In this document: one piece after another, positions 31,818 to 43,100 of the stretch
Position numbering within the stretch: the stretch's first letter is position 1
Layout of the letters: each line of letters starts with the position of its first letter
Translations under genes and position numbers: made by a program
Notes under the pieces: generated by a model
Databases searched by the model: none
What the model was told of the DNA's origin: nothing
The model's input: the letters and a program-made list of their open reading frames with translations, nothing else
Assembly: GCA_037833965.1 (NCBI GenBank)
Contig: AP031355.1
Coordinates: 28,421,501-28,485,500 of the forward strand
DNA: 64,000 bases
Origin: Marchantia polymorpha subsp. ruderalis
Taxonomy: Eukaryota; Streptophyta; Marchantiopsida; Marchantiales; Marchantiaceae
Direction of reading: 5' to 3'

Positions 31818-32900
31818 GGTCGGCTCTTGCTCGTGGAGGACGTCTCAATTGATGGCCGCGCCGGCTCTACGCTGGAACGGTCTCCGCTCTCACGCGCGGC
31901 TTCACGCTCCGCCGTCGCCGATTAAACTCTCACGCTCGAATTGGCGGATTTGAACTCCGCGAGCGTACTACCCCGCGGACATGGATGCGCAGCGCCGAAG
32001 GCGAGTTTTCCGCCTTGCGCGGTACACTTGTTCGTACCGCGCCTCAGCCAATCCCCTTCTGCCTCGACGCGTGTGTCCGCATGTCGGACAAAAGTTCAAC
32101 TCCTGCCTGTGCGCCGGCAGACTCCTCGGCGGATTCTCCGCCGGCGCGGAACTTCATCCTCCTGTGCACAGGCGCTTGCCTGTGCGCAGGCGAATTCCGT
32201 CCGCGGCGACGCGCTGGCGCGGAAGGTGTTGACCGTGGTCAGCCGTCTCCGTCCAGACTGTCCGTTCCTTGTCTCTTCGTCGGCGCTTCCGCCGCCGCAA
32301 CTCCGTCCGTCCAAGAGCGCATCCACCCGTCCCGTCCGCATGGTCCGTACGGATTTGATTATTCTGGCGGCTCCTTGCTCGTCCGCGGCGCTGTGCTGGC
32401 GCAGAAGGCGCCGTACACTTTCTACCTCACAAGGCGCATTTCTAGGGCCCAAGGCGGATTTCCCGCCGACGCCGAAGCGCTTGTGCACAGGTGACCTCCT
32501 GTGCGTAGGCGGACTTCGCGCCTCCTCAAACCCTACTTCGCCTGTGCACAGGCGAACTTCCTTCGTCCGCGCATAGGGCAAAACTTGATCTCCCTTCCGC
32601 GTAGGCGGAATTCCCGCCGGTGGCGAACTCCTTCCGCCGAAGGCGAACGTCTACGTATCTTCCGATAGTGATAACTCCCTAAGTCCTCATCCGTTCCAAG
32701 CGTTCTTGGGCTCGTTGGAATCAGTGCGTCGAGCTCTTTCCAACGAGAACCTAACTAGGTCAAGGCGCCCGAGGGTTGACCTAAATATGAAGGATTTCCC
32801 TACCGCCGCGGACGCAGCTTCCGAAGGCGGGTTTTGCGCCTTGCGCCGTAGGGATCCTAACTGCAGAGCTCGCAGGGAGGGTGGTGCCCATCCTTACTGC
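31818..32900. other. GC-rich palindrome-filled flank of the unknown ORF
   Basis: About 1 kb of GC-rich DNA packed with short palindromes: CGCCTGTGCACAGGCG-like (near 32160, 32485, 32545) and GCCGAAGGC-like (near 31996, 32460, 32635, 32820). The same motifs are dense inside the C-terminal part of the ORF (23.8-24.5 kb). Open frames of up to 211 codons on both strands are by-products of high GC. This could be the promoter and 5' untranslated region of the unknown ORF or part of a repeat family. Confidence 0.5.
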
Positions 32901-33531
32901 TGCACCCAAATCCTAGATTCTACAAGATCCCTCGAGAATCCCCGCGATCTTCCGAATTCACTCTGTTTTGATGCACCGAAGGCTATTTACATTGCTGCCA
33001 GGGTACAGTTTTTCCAAAAATGTTTTAATTTCCTCAAAATTACCAAAAGTGGGGTACCACATCACCTCACTCTCTCTCTCCGTAGGCCAGCAACATCTCC
33101 TCTCAAGAATCACACTTCACAGGAATCATCTCAAAGCTCACAGGCACTTCTATCTATATGTACCACAACCTGCAACTACCACCTTCGTAGAAACGATATC
33201 TCACAATCTAGTTTCTCAAATCTACGGTAGCAACATCTCACTCCCAGAAACAACACTTCACAAGAACTTCAATCCCCATGAACCATCACACGCATATACC
33301 ATCATTTTGAGCCGCATACACTTTCCCGCCGCATCAACCGTCCTAACGGCCAACCTGCAGTCGTCCTAACTCTGAATCACCAGCCATCGCATCTTTGTTC
33401 TAACAGAACCCCCAATGTCTCTTGACCCTAGATCCATTCGCCGCATGCACACTAACTTCTTCACTTTCGCTATACTCATCAATTCCGTGACTCATAAGAG
33501 AAGTATCATCCTCAAGTTTTCTACTTTCATC
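32901..33531. other. Unassigned stretch between the GC-rich flank and the old LTR
   Basis: CA- and CT-rich plus-strand sequence with phrases such as CAACATCTC and CTTCACA-GAA recurring (near 33090 and 33230), suggesting a weak internal duplication. No gene was recognised. Confidence 0.3.
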
Positions 33532-33924
33532 TATAACACTAAGATTTAGAGAGAAATTCACTAGGAGATGAAACATAAACCCTGAAAAGAGTATATCTTG
33601 AATGGTTCTCCTCATACTTATATACTTCAAACACATATAAAAAGATAAGGTTTTCTCCCACCTCCCAATTTTCTCCTAATGATGACATGACGAATATACC
33701 TAATGAGCACACGGATTGCTGACGTGTCGCAACTAACTAACACACCAATTAGCACATTCAATCATCACCTAACAAGCACACTGATTGATGACGTGTTTTT
33801 TCCAACTAACACATTAACTAGTGCACAAATTGTTGATGTGGCACCGTAGATATTTCACTATAATCTACTATACTCAATATTGAATAACCTTTATTTTAAT
33901 TCTAACTGACTAAAGATGGTTACA
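33532..33924 (-). repeat. Old 3' LTR of the chromovirus family (minus strand)
   Basis: On the minus strand it starts TGTAACCATCTTTAGT and ends with a GTGTTATA-like edge, like the 420-bp LTRs at 25045 and 30687 but diverged and shorter (393 bp). A purine tract precedes it at 33925-33940. Remnants of the CACGTCA repeats survive. Confidence 0.85.
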
Positions 33925-35018
33925 AACCTCTCTTCTTTTGAGATGTAACGTACTCGTTGCACATAAGTTCAAACTCTTGGACTATCAAATGTGCATTTGC
34001 TAAATTATTAGTTGGTTATCAACTTGATTCACATGATGTATAGCCTTTTCATTGAATCAGATATTCTAGTTTGAGATATTTATGACCTCAAATACATATC
34101 TTGAGTATCTTGTCTATCTCAAACTTCTCATGATCTGCTATCAAGGTTGAAACAGTAAGTGGTGTTGGTTGGTTGGTGAATTGTTTAGATCGTAATACGT
34201 GTTTTTGCAATCATGACACATGAAATATCAGATATATTTTCATACGTGACGGAAGTTCCAAATTGTATGACATTTCATCAAAACGCCTCAAAATCAAAAA
34301 TAGACCAATGAATCTAAGGTTCAACTTTGGTGTTTTTACTGGAAACGTATTTATTGTAGATTATCAAAAATAATCTCTTAACTCAAAAATCAATTCTATA
34401 CGATTAGCATCGGCATGCTATTTTTGCCGATTTTGAGCTATCAGAAACTTCTCCTTTGCATGATGTAGTACTCTGTGAATGTGCTCCACAAAGTCATTGA
34501 TTGTTGCAACTTTGTTCAAAAATTTCTCTCTTTTTGGAAGTCGCATCAAATTTGAAGTAGTTATAGGTTGATCATCATACATGTGGTAAAATGAATATAC
34601 TTTTGTGAATACATTTACAGAATTATTATATGAAAATTTCACAAGCAAAAACATTGTGTTTCATTCTTCTTGCTCTTCTAATGTGAATGTTTGTAGCATA
34701 TACTCTATGAATCTATTTGTCTTCTCCATTTCTCCATCAATTTGAGTATGATAGGCCGTTGATATTGCTAGATTTGATTTGGAAAAACTAAACAAATTTT
34801 TCCAAAATAATCTAGTGAAGTGAATAACTCTATTCATGATTAATAGTTTGCTTAAGTCATGATTCACAAAAACTGTCTCTAGATACATTTAAGCTAGTTG
34901 TGAAGCTGTTAGTGTTTTTGTGATTAGTCTGATGTGAATCATCTTGCTCAATTTCTACACTAAAATCATGACTAAAGCATGTTCTAACAAAGTATTTGTT
35001 AATTCACATACACGCTCC
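33532..35018 (-). mobile_element. Old chromovirus fragment, minus strand (integrase C-terminus to 3' LTR)
   Basis: On the minus strand this copy runs from the integrase core through the C-terminal region to a 3' LTR at 33532-33924, and matches the young element segment by segment, for example SKLLIMNRVIHFTRLFWKNLFSF against the corresponding integrase stretch. The 5' two thirds are missing. It is broken throughout (many breaks) and AT-shifted, so it is old. It abuts a second old copy in the opposite orientation. Confidence 0.85.
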
Positions 35019-35026
35019 AAGGTTTG

Positions 35027-38000
35027 TAGGTGAAACTTGGCAATCAAGTATTTAAAATTTGCAAAAATGTAATGCAAATAATGGAATGGTTTGAGTATGG
35101 GAGGTACTTCGTGACAATCATCAATGCTATGCATGAAGACGAATGGATCATATTGTCAAGTTTTGCAAAATTTGACCAACATCATAAAGAAAAAGGTCCA
35201 TACAGCAACGACCGTTCCATAACATGGAGGGCATAGAGTATGAAGAAGTTGAGGAAGAAATTTTGGAAAACAAAAATCATCAATAAACTTGGCTTGTGGC
35301 CCTACTGATTTCACAAAACAAAGAAAAAGTGAGGTTGAAAGAAGACAATGATTGAAAGTTCATGGAAAGAGTAAGAAGCAAACTCAATTCATTTTTGCAT
35401 ATGATTTGATGAAAGTAAACAAGGTGAAAGTTTTGATTCATCTTGGAGCAACAAAGAATATTTTTTTCAATGACTGTTGCTATGAAGTTAGGTTTGATGT
35501 TGATAAAGTATGTGAATGAGTAAATTGAATTGCCAAACAGTCAAATTGAAATGACAAAAACACTACAACGGAGTGTAAAACTATCAATATGTAGATACAA
35601 TGAGAGCATTGAATGAAAAGTAATTCACTTAGCTCATATGATGTCATCATTGGAATGTCATGGATGGAGTTATATAATCGGGAGATAGATTGGAGAAAAA
35701 AAGTGACAACAAATAGTGGTTGAAAGATCTATGGATATAAAATTGGACCTCAGAGTAAAAGTTTATCACTCTTTGTGATGTATAAAACATCACTTTCTAG
35801 AGATGATGTTTTTTTTATATATAAAAAATATTAGATACACTAACAAACTTTATATACCGGAGTCCTTGAATGACATTTTTATGTAATATGAAGATACTTT
35901 CCTAGATGATCTACCTGTAAGATTAGCACCAAAGAGACGAGTAGATCACAAGATTGAGACGATACTTGGAAGTACACCAACTTGCAAACCTCTATATAGT
36001 TTGACTCCAAACGAATTGGAAGAATACAAAACTCAAATTGAGTAGATGTTGTGCAAAAGATTCATTCAACCAAGTATTTAATTTTATGGAGCTCCAGTTC
36101 TCTCTGTGAAGAAGAAATATGAATCCATGAGACTATGCATTGACTATCATAGGTTGAATCAACAAACGGTGAAAAATAAATATTCTTGTATGTATGATTT
36201 GTTTGATCCAACTTCAAGGAGCAAAGTACTTCACTAAACTAGATTTGAAAAACAACTATATTTAAATTTGAATTGCATATGTAGATATCCACAAGACTAT
36301 GTTTTGTACTAGGTATGAACACTTTGAGTATCTAGTGATGCCTTTTGATCTCATTGATGCACTAGCTACATTCATAGGATTGATGAACGATATTTTTCAT
36401 CTTTATCTAGATAAATCTCTCATTGATTTTTTAGATGTTTTTCTATTGGTGTATGGCAAAATTTTGAATGATCATAGATGTCATTTACGAGAAATACTTC
36501 AAGTTTTCAAAAAAAATCAATTGTATGTCAAAGCTTCAAAATGTGAATTTGGCAAATGGAAAGTAAATTACTTGAATTATAGAGTTACAAGCGCAGAAAT
36601 CCAAGTAACGACAAAGAATATAGAAAACTTTCCTAAATGGATAGCACTAGAGTATCAAACTCAATTAAAAAATTTTCTAAGACTCATTAGTTTCTATCGT
36701 AAATTTGTGAAAGACTTTGCTCGTCTAGCTCAAGTCTTGACTTCCATGTTAGAAAAAGGTCAAAATTGAAGATGAGCAAGAATTCAAGATTTAGATTTGT
36801 AAACATTATAAAATGATTTGTCACACGGACCTATATTCAAGTGATATGATCATAACCTTCCTATCAAGTTGGTTATTGATGCATCATGTATAACGGTGAG
36901 TGACATACTTCAACAAGAATGTAAGGAATGGAACATGTTATAGATGGAAACATGTCACCCTGGATCTCGTATGTGACTTACCAAAAACTTCGTTAGAAAA
37001 TAAGTCAATGATGATTTTTGTGTACAAATTGAGCAAAATAATTCACATCAGGCCAATCACAGAAATAATGTCGCCTCCACAACTTACTCAATTGTACTTA
37101 GATGTTACTTTTGTGAATCATGAATTAAATAAAGTCTTAATTACAAATAGAGATATTTATTTCACTAGTTTGTTTCGGAAAACTTTGTTCGGTTTTTTCA
37201 AAACCATATTAGCAATATCAATAGCTTAAACAAAGAATAGATAATATGCTACGTGCATTCACATTAGAGTAGCAACAAGAGTGATATAATTTTTTGACTC
37301 TTGTGAAATTTGCTTACAAAATTTTTTTAAATAAATCCAGGAAGATATTTCCATTTTACCTCAAGTAAGGTGGTACTTCCATTATTACATCAAGTTTGAT
37401 AAATATTTCAAAATGAGAAAAATTTGAAACTAAAATATCCACGGTTAACGAATTTATGGAACATATCCACAGAAAGCTACATCAAATAAAGGAAAAGTTT
37501 GTTGATTGCTCATGTTCAATAAAAATAGCATTTTTATGCTCATCGTCAAGAGTTGATTATTTAGGTTGGGTATCAGATTTGATTATCTACAACAAATTTG
37601 ATTCTTGTAAAAATACCAAAGTTTAATTCTATATTTATTGGTAATTTTGTAATATAAAAACGTGTTAATGAAATGTCATACAAATTGTAATTTCTGTCAC
37701 ATAGGAAAATGTATCCTGTATTTTAGGTGTCACGATTGCAAAGACATGTAACACGATCAAAAGAATTCAAAGACCTTCAAGTATTATTTTATTTACCAAC
37801 ATTGATAATTGATCATGAAAAATTTGAGTTAAAAAATATACTTAAAAAACGGATTTGAGGCCATAAGTATCCAAAGTTTGAATATTTGGTTCAATAGAAT
37901 TAATATACATACTACAAGTACACTTGAAAATTTTTAACTAATGCATCGTTAATAGTTCAAGAATTTAAACGAATGTGTAAAGAGATCATTATATCTTAAA

Positions 38001-38442
38001 AGTATTGAAATTTGTATTCATCTTTAGTTAACTGAAATTAAAATAAAATTTATTCAAAATGAAATTATAATCATTTTATTGTACACTAATCATAATTTTC
38101 AGATAAACGATTCGCATGTTTAATAGTTAGAATATAAATATGTTAATTGACAATAACATATTAACGATTCGTGTATTTATTAAATTAAAAAATAAATGTA
38201 CTAATTGATAACAACCTATCAAAAATTCGTATGATTATCAATGAAAGATTGAATGTGTTAATTAACAATGACATTTCATTAATATTCATGTTTATTAGAG
38301 TTATTTGTTCACATGATGAGAAGAAGATATTATTTTTATGTATTTGTTGATAAAAATTATATCAAAAAATAAAATCATTTTAATATTGTTCATTTTCATA
38401 ATTTTAATTTTATAATGAATTTTTTTAAATTTTAGTATTATA
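35027..38442 (+). mobile_element. Old chromovirus copy, plus strand (gag end to 3' LTR)
   Basis: Starting in the gag zinc-knuckle region, this plus-strand copy follows the young element through protease, reverse transcriptase (36.0-36.77 kb, including [17 protein letters not shown]), a shortened RNase H to integrase section, the C-terminal region and the chromodomain (about 37.8-37.98 kb). It ends in a decayed 3' LTR at 38013-38442. It is broken with very many breaks, lacks the 5' part, and is much more AT-rich than the young copy. It is old, and appears at least as old as the minus-strand copy it touches. Confidence 0.88.
38013..38442 (+). repeat. Old 3' LTR of the chromovirus family (plus strand)
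   Basis: Starts TGTATTCATCTTTAGTTAACTGAAATTAAA, aligned to TGTAACCATCTTTAGTTAGTTAGAACTAAA of the young LTR in shorter matching pieces, and ends GTATTATA. It is strongly AT-shifted along its length. Confidence 0.75.
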
Positions 38443-40051
38443 ATTTTAAATGTATTTTCAATACATACGAAAAAAATGTCATCAAAGGTTATTTATAATA
38501 CTGAGGAAAAAAACACAAAAAATTACTCAAAGCTTCAAAAATTAAACTTTTTAAAAATGGCCCTCCAAATTCACATTCTAGCAACACATTCAAAAACGAG
38601 ATTGCTTTGGAAAACGTTAGTACAAAATCGTCAAAAATACATTTTTTTTTAGTGAATGGTACGATGACAATCTTTACAAACACATGTTAGATCGAACCTG
38701 GAATGAAAGAAGACAATGCAATAGATATTCCACATGTTGTGTCTTGCCGAGATCATGCCAATATATAGTTTAGTAATATAGTATATATAGTTATCTTGAT
38801 GATTACAATACAAATATCACCATTCATAAATGTCAAATGCGTGATAAATCGAAAGTGATAAAATGACAAATACCACGTTTTGGGAGGCGTGCGTTGTATC
38901 CGTGCTTGAATGAATCAGCACACTTAGTGACATATGCACGGTATTCATCGCCAATTCCATTCGCTAAAGTCATAGATGCGACATGGGTTGCATTACAAAT
39001 CTAATCTTTTCCAACGCTTCACTGGTCCACATTTCGCTCTCGCTGAATCGGGGGTGAATGGGCGTATATACACGGCCTCATCACTGATTAGAGTTCACCA
39101 TGCTCTTCATTTGTTCTCATGCAGCTCGTTGCAGACTCAAATCAAAGCTTTTGGTGTACAATTTGCGACGAAAACATTAGTATGGTTACTGCTCCATGGC
39201 CTTCAGGCCACATGTCTCCATAGGATAATCAGTGTGGCTCAAAACTGATGTGTAATTTCAAGTACAGAAGTCGTTTGACTGACGCCAAGTTATATCCCAA
39301 GTCCAGCGGATTTTACCCGACAAAATAGTCTTCCCAAGAAGCATGTGCGGTTCGCGTTTACACCAAAACACGTTTATTTTGATACAACAACAGTCTGAAA
39401 CATCGTATTTAAGGGAACAAAATAAGATAATACACACATACTTTTGAAGATGCACGCAGTTTGTCTACATGGAAGGGCCGACCAGTCAAGGACGACGTGT
39501 CAGTCAGTTGGTGGCTGCAGCATCACACTTCAAGAACGATAATGTGGTTCACTGGATCTTAGTTTGCATCAGCTCTGGCAAAAATATGAAAGAATGACAG
39601 GGAAGCCTCTGCATGCCCTCTCTCTGTATGTACAATTCCTATGGACTACTGCCTCGTTCGTAGCACTCATATCGTGAGGGCTTCCCCTTCTGCACTAGGA
39701 CCTTTAAAGTAACTGAATTCATTGTTCAGACCAAAGCTAGCCCAGCTCCTCACATTTGCGTAACCTTTACTAGAGCGATGATATTAACCATCCAGGGCGA
39801 CTTCTAACACCGCCACCCCATTACTCTTACGTTGAGAAGTTTTTGTTAGTGCGAGGAGAAGTCTCTGTCTTTGAGGATGAACGGGCCAACCATGGTCCAA
39901 ACTGCAAGATACATCACCCAGAAACAAGTCAGTTACGAACAGAATGTGGAGATTAGTTTAGGGTGGAAGAGTGGCACCGTTTTCCGTGTGGCTGACAACG
40001 TTTTGATCTGCGACAGGAGTCAGTCAATGCACAGATGTACAAATACACACT
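38443..40051. other. Intergenic region downstream of the SERINC gene
   Basis: 38443-38900 is AT-rich. 38900-40051 has balanced composition and probably includes the 3' untranslated region of the minus-strand SERINC gene; a minus-strand AATAAA lies at 39373-39378. Open frames at 38976-39248 and 39871-40074 match nothing I recognise. Confidence 0.35.
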
Positions 40052-43019
40052 TCATACACTTGGACTTTTCATAATTGAAATCCATGAGACTGATCTTTTC
40101 GACACTGAAGTTGTAGTGAGGAAAAAAAGGCTAAATTGCTGGTTAGTAACATAAGTCATGGATAGGAACTCACTGTACAAAGCAGCTGCGAGCCACTCGT
40201 TCACGATCTTCACCCAAGTACTCGCCCAACCGACGTCAATACTCCACCTGCGGAATAAAGAGCAAAACACCGCTTAGCTCAAATTTCAAAACTAAATGTT
40301 CGGCTCTCATGATGATTGTTTGCGAGGCCTACAATCCGTTGAATCCTGTCTTCAGCTTTGCGAACTCTTCACAATATTCTGTACAAAGTCAGAAGACATG
40401 CACTATGATATGATGACTTACTCTTGTGTTGTTTGATGCAAATTCCACCCAACAAATAGCATGGCGAAGTACATTGCACCCATCGCGAAGACAAAGTGAA
40501 AGAAACCATATCCATACGGTACTTTGTCCTCGGATTCTTCCTCCACAGTCTTGAACTGGAAATTGTCAAGTACGCCGTATTGGTTAAAGATGGATCAAAG
40601 GTCTGAAACATATAATACATTGCAAGGCAAAGAGCAAAGGTAACAAATAGTGCTTGACATGAACTCACAGAAAATGCTTTCGAGTCGATTCCAGTGGAGA
40701 ATGTTGACATGACAATTGCACCGAACGCAATGAGAAAACTCTGTCATAATCACAGACAAGACCCAAGCGGTTCAGAACACTAACCACACGCCCCCACCCG
40801 AAAATATCGCTGCTTAGACCTAAACTTCGATACTACAAAGGTCGAAAGCTAGAATGGCGAATCAAAAACGATGTAATAGCAGGTTTCGATAGCATAAGAT
40901 CTTGATAATATACCACGATGGTCAGCCAATCTCCTTTTCCCGTTTGCCTATGCCTGGTATTGCAGGTCTCGGAAATAGGTTCACTGCAAGAAACATGAGA
41001 CATTCAGGGCACAGAGAGCTGTCTGAGAATTGCGACTTGCTTGCTCGACGGCAGTAAAACTAAAACCTTACTTCAACTGAAACTTGGTGAAACCTAAAAT
41101 CAGTTGTTACCTCATAATGGCTGACCAGCAGAGAAACACAAGATACAAACCCATCAGGCCTGACGTAAGGAGACCCGCATTGACCTACGGAAAGATGAAA
41201 GACTTTGTCAGAATTACTCCGTACGAGGCACCAGCTAACTGAAAACTTCCCAAATCAAAGAATCAGAACTGTCATTCCAGCGGCCACAGACAAGAAGTTT
41301 TGAGATGACCATGTACATAGAAACCTTCTACCGAGTTCCATCATTGATTCAAGATGCGCTTTGAGTCCAAATCCATCCTGAAAAGATAACGTACCTCGGG
41401 TTTCAGAGAAATAATTGTCATGATGATAATGAGTATGAGGGTCCACGTTATGAAGAAGATGTTCAGGCTACATGAAGGTCTCGGTGCGAACCATATGTAC
41501 ATCAAAACCATGACCGCGATAGAAGTCACAATTGAAAATGCAGACACCGAAACGATGGGCACCCGACTGTCAAATTGAACACATACAGACGGTAAGAAGA
41601 GGAACAATAATTAGCCGCAATTACAAGTTCCTCCAAGTGAAAGTCCCTCCAACCAGACGTAACGAACAAATTCTCACGACAATTAGACGAGTCGTACCAA
41701 CGGCGGATGTTCTTGTCGGAAAGCCAGCTCTCGTTCCACCAATATACGAAATTCAGTATGCTGATCAGCTGAATGATCAAAAACAGCCTGTTGTACCATT
41801 AAACAAGTGTCAGAATGTACAAGGACACTAAAATATGCAACGTTGATCCAAGTCTCATTTGATAAAAATACGTATGAACTCCAAAAGCCAGTCAGAAAAT
41901 TAGTGAGAATAAACGCATTTCCTAACTGTTGTGGAGTGCAGAGCTTACCCGGCACCAAACCTTGCTATTTCACCTGATGGGACACAAGGGACAAACACCA
42001 TAATCTCAATCAGCAAGACAAGACGTCAACTCGCAGAAATTCCACATAGCTACTGAGGTTCAAATTTGTAATCAATACACATGGCTATAAATATCTCAGA
42101 ATCTCACCGTATATCTGTATGAAGGACGATGGAATGAAGAATGGTATAACCATCAGAAAAACCCATAGAAGACTTTTGACTGGCCACCAACCGGAATGCC
42201 ACGCATCTCTAGGATCATCCGTTCTTGATGTTCGCACAGTTGTGAGGTACATTATGAAGAAAAACAGCTAGGACTTGGTCAAGGAGAATACAAGTTGACA
42301 GGCATCTCCAAACGCTGAATTACGTACTTCATAAACATGATTCACAGCTTCTTCGGACAAAGTCAATCATACACTCATTCAAGAAAAACTGAATACTTTG
42401 CGTGAAAATTCTCGTAAATCCTCGAGCAACCATCTCTCAAATGACAAGGATACGAAGCATCCCAAACTGACTCGCAATACACCCTCCGACCCAAGGCAAT
42501 CGAATTCCCCTTCACATCCACTGAGATCTGCAGGAACAATGGTCCAGAACTGAATGAGTATAAAACGGCAACTATTTATGGTGATTTGGAGCTATGCATG
42601 ATCTCAACCACAAAGAATCAAACTCCACCTCGGTTAGCAAAAATTGCTGGATGAGGACATTCTGACTTGAAATTTGAACGTGGAGAGCAAGACCCAGAAG
42701 ATGAACAAGATTACATAAACCATTATACTCCTCGGCTGCCTGTTTTCGGATTTCCCTTTGTATATCTTCCGCATATCTTACAACGCTTAGAAAAGCCTAC
42801 AGGTCTGAAACTACGAAAGGACAGGGAGAGTTCTCGACAGGTTGTAAGGAGAGACTGCTTACAATGAAGACTATCCAAGGCTCGGTGACTGTAGTCGCGG
42901 ACCATCCAAGCTACAACGCTCGTTAGAAGAAATATGACCCCGTACACATATCGTGCAACCATACGATTCGGTCCCACACATGAGTGACAAATGCAAGAAT
43001 CGGCCGAGCAGATGCCCAT
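40052..43019 (-). CDS. Serine incorporator (SERINC/TMS) family membrane protein
   Basis: SERINC proteins are multi-pass membrane proteins (about 10 helices) of the endomembrane system; plant members are poorly studied. Twelve coding exons, all with GT/AG ends and matching phases: 42863-43019, 42454-42527, 42108-42267, 41949-41973, 41698-41787, 41395-41566, 41111-41184, 40914-40983, 40669-40740, 40422-40555, 40174-40247, 40052-40104. Introns are 69-335 bp. The product is about 384 aa against roughly 400 for the family. Signature segments in order: YVYGVIFLLTSVVAW, EGVLRVSLGCF, DAWHSGWWPVKSLLW, EIARFGAG, MYIWFAPRPSCSLNIFF, DWLTIV, FSTGIDSKAFS, VPYGYGFFHFVFAMGAMYFA, WSIDVGWASTWVKIVNEW. The closest remembered relative is the Arabidopsis At3g06170 type. 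An in-frame ATG at 43098-43100 could extend it by 27 residues. The last exon (40052-40104) is the least sure: its tail does not match the usual end. Confidence 0.93.
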
Positions 43020-43100
43020 TGCAGCACAGCGGAGTATATTGAAAACTAATCGATCGAAAACCTTAAAACTTCCTGCTGAATACTCCCGCTCTGCCTTCAC

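Noticed and set aside
31941-32581. ORFs of 161-211 codons on both strands upstream of the unknown ORF
   Set aside because: They follow from GC-rich palindromic repeats; overlapping frames compete and none shows a domain.
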